Shown here: piece by piece, positions 17,463 to 26,201 of the stretch
Layout: each line of letters opens with the position of its first letter
How positions within the stretch are numbered: position 1 is the stretch's first letter
NCBI RefSeq assembly: GCF_018406605.1
Contig: NZ_AP024545.1
Span: forward strand, 2,852,001 to 2,916,000
Length of the DNA: 64,000 nt
Direction: 5' to 3'
DNA from: Noviluteimonas caseinilytica
GTDB lineage: Bacteria > Pseudomonadota > Gammaproteobacteria > Xanthomonadales > Xanthomonadaceae
The notes under the pieces: model-generated
Told to the model about the DNA's origin: nothing
Databases searched by the model: none
Seen by the model: the letters and a program-made list of their open reading frames with translations, nothing else
Position numbers and translations under genes: made by a program

Positions 17463-17804
17463 TCAGCCGGAGAGGCGTTCGGTCTTGGCGGCCAGGATGA
17501 AGTCGTTCTCGCTCAGGCCGCCCACGTCGTGGGTGGAGAAGCGCACGACGCAGCGGTCGTAATGCACGCCGAGGTCGGGATGGTGGTCTTCGCGGTTGGC
17601 GATGAAGGCCAGCGCGTTCACGAACGCCATCGTGCGGTAGTAGTCCTTGAACTTGAATGTCTTGACCAGCGCATGGCCGTCCTCGGCCAGTTCCCAGCCC
17701 GGGACCTGCGGCAGCAGTTCGCGCACCCGCGCTTCGGTGAGCTTGTGCTCGCTGCCCTTGCGGGCGATGCAATGGGCGTCGGCGAGGGCGATCAGGTCGG
17801 TCAT
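17463..17804 (-). CDS. phhB: 4a-hydroxytetrahydrobiopterin dehydratase (pterin carbinolamine dehydratase)
   Basis: 113 residues, the usual length. The active-site pattern is REDHHPDLGVHYDRCVVRF with THDVGGLSENDF after it. It dehydrates 4a-hydroxy-tetrahydropterin to quinonoid dihydropterin, recycling the cofactor of phenylalanine hydroxylase. No phhA is adjacent. The ATG at 17804 has GGGAG seven to eleven bases upstream. It is convergent with rluC (seven bases between stops) and divergent from nfuA. Confidence 0.92.
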   Translation of the reverse strand: MTDLIALADAHCIARKGSEHKLTEARVRELLPQVPGWELAEDGHALVKTFKFKDYYRTMAFVNALAFIANREDHHPDLGVHYDRCVVRFSTHDVGGLSENDFILAAKTERLSG

Positions 17805-17897
17805 GGCAGGGCTCCCATGCGCAAGCGCATGAACCAGAACATATCGGGCGTGGGCATGGAGTGGACCCGCGGGCAAGGCGGGTCGTCCGGACGCGTC

Positions 17898-17903
17898 TAG
17901 AAT
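17898..17903 (+). promoter_or_regulatory. -10 hexamer TAGAAT of nfuA
   Basis: TAGAAT ends seven bases before the ATG at 17911, so the predicted transcript would begin at the start codon itself. No clear -35 at the expected spacing. Confidence 0.45.
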
Positions 17904-17910
17904 AGCCCGC

Positions 17911-18504
17911 ATGATCCAACTCTCCGAATCCGCGCAGGCGCACTTCCGCCGCCTCATCGAACGCGAAGCCCTGCCGGGCCTGGGCGTCCGACTCTCCGCC
18001 GTGCATGCCGGCACGCCCCGCGCCGACGTGCGCCTGGAGTTCGCCGAGCCGGCGGACCTCACCGGCGACGAGTGGGCCATCGATTGCGAAGGCTTCACCT
18101 TGTGGATCGATCCGGCGAGCGCACCGTTCCTCGATGCTGCAGAGATCGACTACGCGCAGCAGGCCACGGGCGGCCAGCTGCAGATCCGCGCGCCGAGGAT
18201 CAAGGGCGAGGTGCCGGCCGAGGATGCCTCGCTGGTGGAACGCGTGCGCTGGGTCGTCGAGCAGGAAATCAATCCGCAGCTCGCGCAGCATCGCGGGCAC
18301 GTGTCGGTGCAGGAAGTCTCGAGCGACGGCGTCGTGCTGCTGCGCTTCGGCGGCGGCTGCCACGGGTGCGGCATGGCCGATGTCACGCTGAAGCAGGGGA
18401 TCGAAACGACGCTCCTGACGAAGGTGCCGGGCGTGACCGCGGTGCGCGACGCCACCGACCACGCGACCGGCGACGCGCCCTACATCCCGCGCGACGCGGC
18501 GTAA
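17911..18504 (+). CDS. nfuA: Fe-S cluster carrier protein NfuA
   Basis: 197 residues. The N-terminal half is a degenerate A-type (IscA-like) domain that lacks the three Cys ligands. The C-terminal Nfu domain has Cys150-x2-Cys153 in GGGCHGCGMADVTLKQGIET, which holds a [4Fe-4S] cluster at the dimer interface. It delivers clusters to apo-proteins, especially under oxidative stress or iron limitation. Length and domain order match E. coli NfuA (191 residues). A -10 hexamer immediately before the ATG suggests a leaderless mRNA. Confidence 0.95.
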   Translation: MIQLSESAQAHFRRLIEREALPGLGVRLSAVHAGTPRADVRLEFAEPADLTGDEWAIDCEGFTLWIDPASAPFLDAAEIDYAQQATGGQLQIRAPRIKGEVPAEDASLVERVRWVVEQEINPQLAQHRGHVSVQEVSSDGVVLLRFGGGCHGCGMADVTLKQGIETTLLTKVPGVTAVRDATDHATGDAPYIPRDAA

Positions 18505-18520
18505 GCAGGTCGCGACCCGC

Positions 18521-20224
18521 GTGTTCAACGCCGCGGATGTCATCGAAGCGCTGGCGCAACGACGCCGGCTGAAATCCATCCGCCCGGAGGCGCCGGGCAC
18601 CTTGCCGCCGGGCTGGCAGACGTGGCTCGACGGCATGTCGACGAGCCCGCGCGCGATCAAGGGCGCGCCGCCGCAGGACGTGATCGCGGAATTCGCGCAA
18701 CGCCCGCTGGCGTCGCCGCCGAAACGCATGCCGACGCTCACGCGCTGGCAGGCATTCCGCACGTTGCTGCGCCAGCAATGGAATCCGCCGCATCGCGAGG
18801 AACGCGGGCAGCGCCTCTTCGCGGCATTCGTCAGCGGCGCGTTGCACGCGGTGTTCCTCGTGTTGCTGATGATCCTGGCGTGGGTGCGTATTCCGCCGCC
18901 GCCGGCAGGCAGCGCGGGCGAGACGGTGGTGCAGGTCGAATTCATCGGCAAGGGCACGCCGGAGGAAACGGGCGGCGGTGCACCGGAAGGCCCCGCGCCC
19001 GAACCGTCGCCCGCACCCGCTGCGCCCGCGGCGCAGAGCGCGGCGGAAAAGCCCGCCGAAACCACGCAAACGCCGCCGCCGAGCGAAGCGCAACCCACGA
19101 CGGAACCGCCGACGGAACCGGCCCCGGTCGCCGCGCAACCGGAAGTGGAACCCACGCCGGTCGAGCCGCAACCTGCAGCACAACCGTTGCAGGTCACCGA
19201 AGTCACGGTGCCCGACACCACGTTCGTCCTCGCACCGACGCGTCCGCGCGACGTGCAGTTGCCGGAACCGCAGATCGTCGTGCCCGAATTGAAACAACCC
19301 GCACCCGGCGTCGCGCGCGTGGCGGTGCCGCAGCAGCAGGTGTTGCAGGTGGAGCAAGTCGCACCGACACCGGTGCGCGTTGCGCCGACGTTGCGCGCGG
19401 AAGAAGAAGCGCGCCTGTCGCAGGCACGCGCCTTGAACGCGCCGACGACCACGCCCGAATTGCAGGTGCCCACCGTGCGCGCTCAGGTGCAGGCGTTGCC
19501 GATGCCGTCGCGCGGCACGCAACCGTCCGCGCAATCGGGCACGGCGCCTGCGGCGAGCGCTTCGCCGACGGGGACGTCGACGGCGGCGACGCCCGGTGGC
19601 GGTCCGCCGTCGCCCGGCAGCGGCACGCGTCCTGCGGCGCAAACGGGCACCGGCACCACGCCTTCCGCGAAACCTGGCGCATGGCCCACGCCGCAACGCG
19701 GCGACGATTTCGGCGTCGGCACGCGCAATCGACCGGGCGCCGCGCCCGGCACGCCCGGCGCGCAAGCAGGCGGCAAGCCGGGCCTGTTCAAGGCCGACGG
19801 CACGCCGAACCTTGGCGAAGCGCCATCGCCGCAACGCAATGCGCCGGGCACGCCGGAAGCGCAGGCGATCGATCTCGACAAGGCCGGCCGCTGGCTCAAG
19901 CGCCCGCCGTACGACTACACGCCGACCGCGTTCGACAAGTACTGGCGCCCGAGCGAAACGCTGCTGCAGGAATGGGTGCGCAAGGGCATCAAGAAGCTCG
20001 AGATCCCGATTCCCGGCACGGGCAAGCGCATCAGCTGCGTCGTGTCGTTGCTCGCGGTGGGCGGCGCGTGCGGGCTCACCGATCCCAACCACAACGAGCA
20101 ACCTGCCACCGCGCGTCCGCCGCCGGACATTCCGTTCAAGCCGCAGTTGCAGGAAAACAACGGCAGCGTGCGTCCGGCGCCCGCGCCGCCGGCGACGACG
20201 GTGCGTCCGCCCGCTGCGGGCTGA
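18521..20224 (+). CDS. TonB-like Pro/Ala-rich transmembrane repetitive protein
   Basis: 567 residues from GTG 18521, 17 bases after nfuA. A cytoplasmic N-terminus of about 105 residues is followed by one membrane segment (FVSGALHAVFLVLLMILAWV), then a very long Pro/Ala/Thr/Gln/Gly-rich stretch (about 130-460) and a compact C-terminal domain with RWLKRPPYDYTPTAFDKYWR and KRISCVVSLLAVGGACGLTD (two Cys). One membrane anchor plus a long Pro-rich periplasmic arm recalls TonB/TolA energy transducers, but the C-terminal domain is not recognisably TonB. I recall related Xanthomonas proteins being annotated transmembrane repetitive protein. Function unknown. Confidence 0.7.
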   Translation: MFNAADVIEALAQRRRLKSIRPEAPGTLPPGWQTWLDGMSTSPRAIKGAPPQDVIAEFAQRPLASPPKRMPTLTRWQAFRTLLRQQWNPPHREERGQRLFAAFVSGALHAVFLVLLMILAWVRIPPPPAGSAGETVVQVEFIGKGTPEETGGGAPEGPAPEPSPAPAAPAAQSAAEKPAETTQTPPPSEAQPTTEPPTEPAPVAAQPEVEPTPVEPQPAAQPLQVTEVTVPDTTFVLAPTRPRDVQLPEPQIVVPELKQPAPGVARVAVPQQQVLQVEQVAPTPVRVAPTLRAEEEARLSQARALNAPTTTPELQVPTVRAQVQALPMPSRGTQPSAQSGTAPAASASPTGTSTAATPGGGPPSPGSGTRPAAQTGTGTTPSAKPGAWPTPQRGDDFGVGTRNRPGAAPGTPGAQAGGKPGLFKADGTPNLGEAPSPQRNAPGTPEAQAIDLDKAGRWLKRPPYDYTPTAFDKYWRPSETLLQEWVRKGIKKLEIPIPGTGKRISCVVSLLAVGGACGLTDPNHNEQPATARPPPDIPFKPQLQENNGSVRPAPAPPATTVRPPAAG

Positions 20225-20244
20225 AGCGCATCGTCGCCAACGAA

Positions 20245-20268
20245 AACGGCCCGCTTGCGCGGGCCGTT
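20245..20268. terminator. bidirectional hairpin terminator
   Basis: A perfect 10-bp stem, AACGGCCCGC with GCGGGCCGTT, and a TTGC tetraloop, flanked by AAAA on the left (U-run for leftward transcripts). It lies between the convergent TonB-like and cytochrome genes. Confidence 0.75.
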
Positions 20269-20294
20269 CGTGTTTCGCGATGCGTGGGCGCGGA

Positions 20295-20735
20295 TTACTC
20301 CAGGCCGTGCAGATCCTTCAGGTGGCTCGGGGCGGACTGGAAGTACGCGCCCAGGTCGGCGATCTGCTGGTCCGTGAGCCCCTTCGCCTGGCTGCTCATC
20401 AACGCGTGTTCGCGATCGCCCTTGCGATAGGCGAGCAGCGCGTGCGTGAGGTAATCGGCGTACTGGCCGCCGAGCTTCGGGTAGGTGGGATCGATCGGCG
20501 CATTGCCTTCGGCGCCGTGGCAATCCACGCACGCCTGGCCCGTTTCCTTGTTCTTCGTCGCGGCGAGCGTCTTGCCGGCGTCGATGTGGCCGGCGGGCAG
20601 GCCGGCGGAGGACGAATGCGGGGTTTCGTTCGCTTCGGCGGCTTCGTGGCCGCCTTCGGGCGCTTCGGACTTGGAGCACGCGGCGAGCGAAACGGCGAGC
20701 AGCGCGATGGCGGCGGTGGTGCGGAGGGTCGTCAT
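20295..20735 (-). CDS. cytochrome c lipoprotein, class I
   Basis: 146 residues. A signal sequence ends in a lipobox (VSLAAC, Cys20), so the protein is probably membrane-anchored by lipid. The haem motif is CVDCH (Cys69, Cys72, His73), and a Met in HALMSSQAKGL is the likely axial ligand. Domain and size are like cytochrome c4/c5-type electron carriers. The ATG at 20735 lies eight bases after the upstream cytochrome gene's stop, so the two form an operon. Probably a periplasmic electron donor or acceptor in respiration; the partner is unknown. Confidence 0.88.
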   Translation of the reverse strand: MTTLRTTAAIALLAVSLAACSKSEAPEGGHEAAEANETPHSSSAGLPAGHIDAGKTLAATKNKETGQACVDCHGAEGNAPIDPTYPKLGGQYADYLTHALLAYRKGDREHALMSSQAKGLTDQQIADLGAYFQSAPSHLKDLHGLE

Positions 20736-20743
20736 GGCGGGGC

Positions 20744-21172
20744 TCACTTCACGCTGGACAGGTAGGCGGCGATGTCGGCGATGTCCTGTTCCGAGAAGCT
20801 CTCGGCCTGGGCCTGCATCGTCGGGTGCTTGCGCTTGCCCTGGCGGTATTCGTGCAGCGCGTTGGACAGGTACTGCGCGGTCTGTCCGCCGATGCGCGGC
20901 ACGTGGTAGTTCGGGTATGCGTTCTTGTAGCCGGTGACGCCGTGGCAGCCCTGGCACGTGTACGTGAGCAGGCGACCCTTCGCGGCGTCGCCGGTGGGCG
21001 CGGCAGCGGCGGCGGGTGCGGCGGCGGCGGTCGATGCAGCCGCGGGCGCGGCGGTCGTCGAAGCAGCGGCCGGCGCGGCGGCGGTGGTCTGCGACGCGGC
21101 AGGGGTCTGCGCGGCGGCGAGGAGCATGGGCACCAGCCACAGGCTGGCAGCGATCGTCAGCGGTCGCATCAT
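20744..21172 (-). CDS. periplasmic cytochrome c with Ala/Pro-rich linker
   Basis: About 142 residues from the tandem ATGs at 21172/21169 (MRPLTIAASLWLVPMLLAAA). A signal peptide or membrane anchor is followed by a 35-residue Ala/Thr/Pro linker, then a class I cytochrome domain with CQGCH (Cys73, Cys76, His77) and a candidate axial Met in HPTMQAQAESFSEQD. It is homologous to the following cytochrome gene (both have a haem motif, a GG-Q-Y/A-Y helix and a Met ligand) and co-transcribed with it. Likely a tethered electron carrier; if the signal is uncleaved the linker would span the periplasm. Confidence 0.85.
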   Translation of the reverse strand: MMRPLTIAASLWLVPMLLAAAQTPAASQTTAAAPAAASTTAAPAAASTAAAAPAAAAAPTGDAAKGRLLTYTCQGCHGVTGYKNAYPNYHVPRIGGQTAQYLSNALHEYRQGKRKHPTMQAQAESFSEQDIADIAAYLSSVK

Positions 21173-21484
21173 CTGGAAGTTGTCCGAAGCGGAATTGTTT
21201 TTTCGCGCGCGGCGGACGCGATGCGACACACCGAGCGAGCGGCGAAGTATAGCTTGCACGTGAATGCAGGCGACAATGCCATGGCCGTCGCCGGCGGTCA
21301 CCCGCGTGCAACCGGTCGCGTGGACGCTGCATCCCTTGCGCGTCCCGTTCGCGATTCGCGCCGATCCACGGATGAGTCCGACGTGGATCAGCAAAGCGCC
21401 GTGAAGTCACCATGACCTATGGCGCATGGTGGACCCGGCGGCCAAGTGATTTACTTGCCTACAACACCCAAGGGGTCTGCCCAC
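21173..21484. other. divergent cytochrome/efflux intergenic region
   Basis: 312 bases with no supported gene. On the minus strand TATACT (21246-21251) is a good -10 for the cytochrome operon, about 75 bases before its start; TTGTCG 19 bases further upstream is a weak -35. On the plus strand TACAAC (21460-21465) is a possible -10 for the efflux adaptor, without a clear -35. No obvious operator palindrome and no adjacent regulator gene. Confidence 0.5.
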
Positions 21485-22624
21485 ATGCCTGTCAATACCT
21501 TCGTCCACGGCCGCCCGTTGCGCGCCGGTGCCCTCCTGATCGCCTGCGCCCTCGCGCTCGCCGCCTGCAAGAAGGGCGACGGGGACGCCATGGCCAAGGG
21601 CAAGGAGGACAAGGGGCCGGAGGCCATTCCGGTCGAAGTGATGGCCGCCGCCAAGCGCCCGATCGCCGCCAGCTACACCGGCACGGCGCCGCTGGAAGCC
21701 CGCGGCGAGTCGCAGGTGATCGCCAAGACCTCGGGCGTGGCCCTGCAGGTGCTGGTCGAGGAAGGCCAGCAGGTGCATGCCGGCCAGGTGCTCGTGCGCC
21801 TGGATTCCTCGCGCGCCGCGTTGCAGGCCGCGCAGACCGCCGCGCAGATGCGCAAGCTGGAAGCCAACTACGCCCGTTCGGTCACGCTGGCGCAGCAGAA
21901 GCTCATCAGCGCCAACGACATCGACACGATCCGCTTCGACCTGGAAAACGCGCGCGCCGCGAACCGCCTGGCCAACCTCGAGCTGTCCTACGCCAACGTC
22001 GTCGCGCCGATCTCCGGCGTGATCGCCGAGCGCAAGATCAAGGACGGCAACTTCGTGCAGATCAACACGCCGATCTTCCGCATCGTCGACACCTCGCGCC
22101 TGGAAGCCACGCTCAACGTGCCCGAGCGCGAAGTCGCCACGCTGACCAGCGGCCTGAAGGTGGACCTCGCCGTCGACGCGCTGCCGGGCCACAAGTTCGA
22201 AGGCACGATCGACCGCATCGCGCCCGTTGTTGATTCGGGCAGCGGCACGTTCCGCGTGATCTGCACCTTCGCCGGCGGCGGCACGCTGCAGCCGGGCATG
22301 TTCGGCCGCATCCGCATCGATTACGACCAGCGCACCGACGCCCTCGTCGTGCCGCGCGTGGCGCTGCTCGACGACGAAGGCGATCCGGCGGTGTACGCGG
22401 TCAAGGCCGGCAAGGCGGTGCGCGTGCCGGTGAAGCTGGGTTACCTCGACGGCCAGTGGGCCGAAGTGCGCCAGGGCCTGAAGGTGGGCGACCAGGTCGT
22501 CACCGCGGGCAAGGTCGCGCTGCGCGAAGGCAGCGCCGTGCAGATCATCGGTGGCGCGGGCCAGCCGCAGAAGAAGCTCGCGGCGGGCGAGGGCGGCAGT
22601 GCCGCCGCTTCCACCGCGCGCTGA
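21485..22624 (+). CDS. RND efflux periplasmic adaptor (membrane fusion) lipoprotein
   Basis: 379 residues from ATG 21485 with AAGGGG upstream. Lipobox ALAAC (Cys28). HlyD/AcrA-type architecture: a beta-strand then biotinyl-lipoyl half (VEEGQQVHAGQVLVRLDSS), a short alpha-hairpin (about 105-160), the second lipoyl half (YANVVAPISGVIAERKIKDG), a beta-barrel (about 195-280) and a membrane-proximal domain. It bridges inner-membrane RND permeases to an outer-membrane channel. It is the first gene of the operon with the two permeases at 22683 and 26198; no outer-membrane factor gene follows, so TolC must come from elsewhere. Confidence 0.92.
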   Translation: MPVNTFVHGRPLRAGALLIACALALAACKKGDGDAMAKGKEDKGPEAIPVEVMAAAKRPIAASYTGTAPLEARGESQVIAKTSGVALQVLVEEGQQVHAGQVLVRLDSSRAALQAAQTAAQMRKLEANYARSVTLAQQKLISANDIDTIRFDLENARAANRLANLELSYANVVAPISGVIAERKIKDGNFVQINTPIFRIVDTSRLEATLNVPEREVATLTSGLKVDLAVDALPGHKFEGTIDRIAPVVDSGSGTFRVICTFAGGGTLQPGMFGRIRIDYDQRTDALVVPRVALLDDEGDPAVYAVKAGKAVRVPVKLGYLDGQWAEVRQGLKVGDQVVTAGKVALREGSAVQIIGGAGQPQKKLAAGEGGSAAASTAR

Positions 22625-22682
22625 TCCGCGCTGACGCACCGACGAGTTTCCCCCGACAACCGCGCCGCCACCGGAGACGCGC

Positions 22683-25600
22683 GTGACGCACGCAAACGAC
22701 AAATCCGCCGCAAGCCATTCCGCTGAAGGCGGTTCCCTCAACGTCGTCGAATTCTCCACGCGTCGCCGCGTCACGGTGATGATGGCGACGCTGACGTTCC
22801 TGATCTTCGGCGTCATCGCGCTGATGCACCTGAAGGTCAACCTGCTCCCCGACCTCAGCTATCCCACGCTCACCGTGCGCACCGAATACACCGGTGCGGC
22901 GCCGACCGAAATCGAAACGCTGATCTCCGAGCCGGTCGAAGAAGCCGTCGGCGTGGTGAAGGGCGTGCGGAAGCTGAAGTCCGTCTCGCGCACCGGGCAG
23001 AGCGATGTCGTGCTCGAGTTCGCGTGGGGCACCGACATGGACAAGGCCTCGCTGGAAGTGCGCGACAAGATGGAGTCGCTCGCGCTGCCGCTGGAAGCCA
23101 AGCCGCCGGTGCTGTTGCGCTTCAATCCCTCGACCGCGCCGATCATGCGCCTGGTGCTGGCCAACAAGGGCCAGGATTCGCAGGCCGCGCTGACGGCGTT
23201 GCGCCGTTACGCCGACGATGACCTGAAGAAGAAACTCGAGCCCGTCGAAGGCGTGGCCGCGGTGAAAGTGGGCGGCGGCCTGGAAGACGAAGTGCAGGTG
23301 GACATCGACCAGCAGAAGCTCGCGCAGCTGAACCTGCCGATCGACACCGTCATCCAGCGCCTGCAGCAGGAGAACATCAACATCTCCGGCGGTCGCCTGG
23401 AAGAAGGCTCGCAGCGGTTCCTCGTCCGCACGGTCAACCAGTTCGCGACCGTCGACGAAATCCGCGAAATGCTCGTCACCACGCAATCCGCCGGCGGCGG
23501 CAGCGCGCAGAGCGCGGCCGAGGAAATGGCGCGCGTCGCAGCGGCAACGGGCAACGCGGCCGCGATGGCCGCGGCGTCGGGCGTGCAGAGCGCATCGTCC
23601 GGTGGGTCCGCGGTGGCCGGCGGTCGTCCGATCCGCCTGAAGGACATCGCCGACGTGCGCCAGGGCTACAAGGAGCGCGAAGCGATCATCCGCCTCGGCG
23701 GCCATGAAGCCGTGGAGCTTGCGATCTACAAGGAAGGCGACGCCAACACCGTCTCCACCGCCGATGCCATCGCCACGCAGATCGAGAACATCAGGAAGAC
23801 GATGCCGGCGGACATCGAACTGACGGTGGTCGACGACCAGTCGCAGTTCATCCGCAAATCGATCCACGAAGTGAAGAAGGACGCCATCATCGGCGGCCTG
23901 CTCGCGATCCTGATCATCTTCCTGTTCCTGCGCGATGGCTGGAGCACGTTCGTCGTCGGCCTGTCGCTGCCGGTGTCGATCGTCACCACGTTCTTCTTCA
24001 TGGACCAGTTCAACCTGAGCCTCAACGTGATGTCGCTCGGCGGCCTCGCATTGGCGACGGGCCTGGTGGTCGACGACTCCATCGTGGTGCTCGAATCCAT
24101 CGCCAAGGCGCGCGAACGGGGCCTCGGCATCGTCGAGGCGGCCATCGCCGGCACGCGCGAAGTGAGCATGGCGGTCGTGGCGTCCACGCTGACGACGATC
24201 GCGGTGTTCCTGCCGCTGGTGTTCGTCGAAGGCATCGCGGGGCAGCTGTTCCGCGACCAGGCGTTGACCGTGGCGCTGGCGATCGCGATCTCGCTCGTCG
24301 TGTCGATGACGCTGATCCCGATGCTGTCCTCGCTCAAGGGCCGCGCGCCGCTGGCGTTCAAGGAAGAAGCGCCGCATCCGCGCTGGGAGCCCACGTCGAA
24401 GTGGCAGCGTCCCATCGCGTTCGTCGGCCATCTGTTCGGCCTGCTGTTCCGCCTGCTGTCGTTCGCGTTCTTCTGGATCTTCGTGCGCGGCTGGCGCTTG
24501 CTGGTGGCCATCGTCGGTCCGGTGATGCGCGCCTTCAGCCGCGTCGCGATGGGGATCTACGATCGCCTCGAAGCGCTCTACCTGCGCACGCTGCCCGAAG
24601 CGCTGCTGCATCCGCGCAAGGTGCTCGCGGTCGCGGTGCTCGCGTTCCTGGCCACCGCCGCGGTCGTTCCGCTGCTCGGCTTCGACCTGATCCCGCAGCT
24701 GGCGCAGGATCGTTTCGAAATGACCGTGAAGCTGCCGCCCGGAACGCCGCTGCGCGACACCGACCAGGTGGTGCAGGAAATCCAGCGCGAACGCGGCAAG
24801 GACGATGGTCTCACCGCGCTGTACGGCGTGAGCGGCACCGGCACGCGCCTGGATGCCAGCCCCACCGAGAGCGGCGAGAACATCGCCAAGCTCACCGCGG
24901 TGATGAAGGACGGCGGCAGCGAGAAGCTCGAAGCGCAGCTCACCGAAAAACTGCGCGGCAGCATGCAGGGCCGCACGGATGCGCAGCTCGACTTCAGCCG
25001 CCCGGAACTCTTCAGCCTGTCCACGCCGCTGGAAATCGAACTGCAGGGCGCCGACCTGCCGCAGATCGAAGCCGCCGGCCGCAAGCTCGCCGCGATGCTG
25101 CGCGCCAACGACCACTACGCCGACGTGAAGTCGACGGTGGAGCAGGGCTTCCCCGAGATCCAGATCCACTTCGACCAGGACCGCGCCGCGGCGCTCGGCC
25201 TGACCACGCGCCAGATCGCCGACATCGTGGTGAAGAAGGTGCGCGGCGAAGTCGCCACGCGCTATTCGTTCCGCGATCGCAAGATCGACGTGCTGGTGCG
25301 CGCGCGTGCATCGGACCGTGCTTCGGTGGAAGACATCCGCAACCTCATCGTCAACCCGAACAGCGCCACGCCCGTGCGCCTGTCGTCGGTCGCCGATGTC
25401 GTGGCGGGCGTGGGCCCCAGCGAAATCCACCGCGCCGACCAGGTGCGCGTGGCGATCGTCTCGGCCAACCTGCGCGACATCGACCTCGGCGCCGCGGTGC
25501 AGGAAGTGCGCCAGCTGGTGCGCGACCACCCGCTCGGCGCGGACGTGGGCATGCACATCGGCGGGCAGGGCGAAGAACTCGCAAGCTCCGTGAAGTCGCT

Positions 25601-26201
25601 GCTGTTCGCCTTCGGCCTGGCGGTGTTCCTCGTCTACCTCGTGATGGCCTCGCAGTTCGAATCGCTGCTGCATCCCTTCGTCATCCTGTTCACCATCCCG
25701 CTCGCGCTGGTGGGTGCGGTGCTCGCGCTGCTGGTCACGCGTTCGGCGGTGTCGGTGGTGGTGTTCATCGGCCTGATCCTGCTGGTGGGCCTGGTGGTGA
25801 AGAACGCGATCATCCTGATCGACAAGGTCAACCAGTTGCGCGAAGAGGGCGTGCCGAAGCGCGAGGCCCTGGTGGCCGGTGCGCGTTCGCGCCTGCGCCC
25901 GATCGCGATGACCACGCTGTGCACGCTGTTCGGCTTCCTGCCGCTGGCGCTCGCCTTCGGTGAAGGTTCGGAAGTGCGCTCGCCGATGGCGATCACCGTG
26001 ATCGGCGGCCTGCTGGTGTCGACGCTGCTGACGCTGGTGGTGATCCCGGTCGTGTACGACCTGCTGGATCGTCGCTCGGACGAGTACTACGCCGAGAAGC
26101 TGCGCCGCCAGGCCGCCGATGCGAAGGCGGCCAAGACGCTGATCGAGCACGACCAGGATCCGCTCAACGGGAACGGGATGACCCCGGAGGCCGGCACGTG
26201 A
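22683..26201 (+). CDS. RND efflux permease A (HAE-type)
   Basis: 1172 residues, longer than the usual 1030-1050. GTG start with GGAGA just upstream. Typical RND layout of 12 membrane helices and two large periplasmic loops. TM4 keeps both proton-relay Asp (GLVVDDSIVVLESI, about 463-464) and TM10 keeps the Lys (GLVVKNAIILID, about 1040), so proton coupling is expected. The extra length comes partly from an Ala/Gly/Ser-rich insert (about 275-318, bases 23495-23640) in the first periplasmic loop and a long stretch near TM6-7. It overlaps the next permease gene by four bases (GTGA). Substrate unknown. Confidence 0.93.
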   Translation: MTHANDKSAASHSAEGGSLNVVEFSTRRRVTVMMATLTFLIFGVIALMHLKVNLLPDLSYPTLTVRTEYTGAAPTEIETLISEPVEEAVGVVKGVRKLKSVSRTGQSDVVLEFAWGTDMDKASLEVRDKMESLALPLEAKPPVLLRFNPSTAPIMRLVLANKGQDSQAALTALRRYADDDLKKKLEPVEGVAAVKVGGGLEDEVQVDIDQQKLAQLNLPIDTVIQRLQQENINISGGRLEEGSQRFLVRTVNQFATVDEIREMLVTTQSAGGGSAQSAAEEMARVAAATGNAAAMAAASGVQSASSGGSAVAGGRPIRLKDIADVRQGYKEREAIIRLGGHEAVELAIYKEGDANTVSTADAIATQIENIRKTMPADIELTVVDDQSQFIRKSIHEVKKDAIIGGLLAILIIFLFLRDGWSTFVVGLSLPVSIVTTFFFMDQFNLSLNVMSLGGLALATGLVVDDSIVVLESIAKARERGLGIVEAAIAGTREVSMAVVASTLTTIAVFLPLVFVEGIAGQLFRDQALTVALAIAISLVVSMTLIPMLSSLKGRAPLAFKEEAPHPRWEPTSKWQRPIAFVGHLFGLLFRLLSFAFFWIFVRGWRLLVAIVGPVMRAFSRVAMGIYDRLEALYLRTLPEALLHPRKVLAVAVLAFLATAAVVPLLGFDLIPQLAQDRFEMTVKLPPGTPLRDTDQVVQEIQRERGKDDGLTALYGVSGTGTRLDASPTESGENIAKLTAVMKDGGSEKLEAQLTEKLRGSMQGRTDAQLDFSRPELFSLSTPLEIELQGADLPQIEAAGRKLAAMLRANDHYADVKSTVEQGFPEIQIHFDQDRAAALGLTTRQIADIVVKKVRGEVATRYSFRDRKIDVLVRARASDRASVEDIRNLIVNPNSATPVRLSSVADVVAGVGPSEIHRADQVRVAIVSANLRDIDLGAAVQEVRQLVRDHPLGADVGMHIGGQGEELASSVKSLLFAFGLAVFLVYLVMASQFESLLHPFVILFTIPLALVGAVLALLVTRSAVSVVVFIGLILLVGLVVKNAIILIDKVNQLREEGVPKREALVAGARSRLRPIAMTTLCTLFGFLPLALAFGEGSEVRSPMAITVIGGLLVSTLLTLVVIPVVYDLLDRRSDEYYAEKLRRQAADAKAAKTLIEHDQDPLNGNGMTPEAGT

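Noticed and set aside
22545..26150. 1201-codon open frame on the minus strand opposite permease A
   Set aside because: It is antisense to a gene with full family similarity; the product is rich in Arg, His, Gln and Asp, the usual sign of a GC-bias shadow, and no domain is visible.
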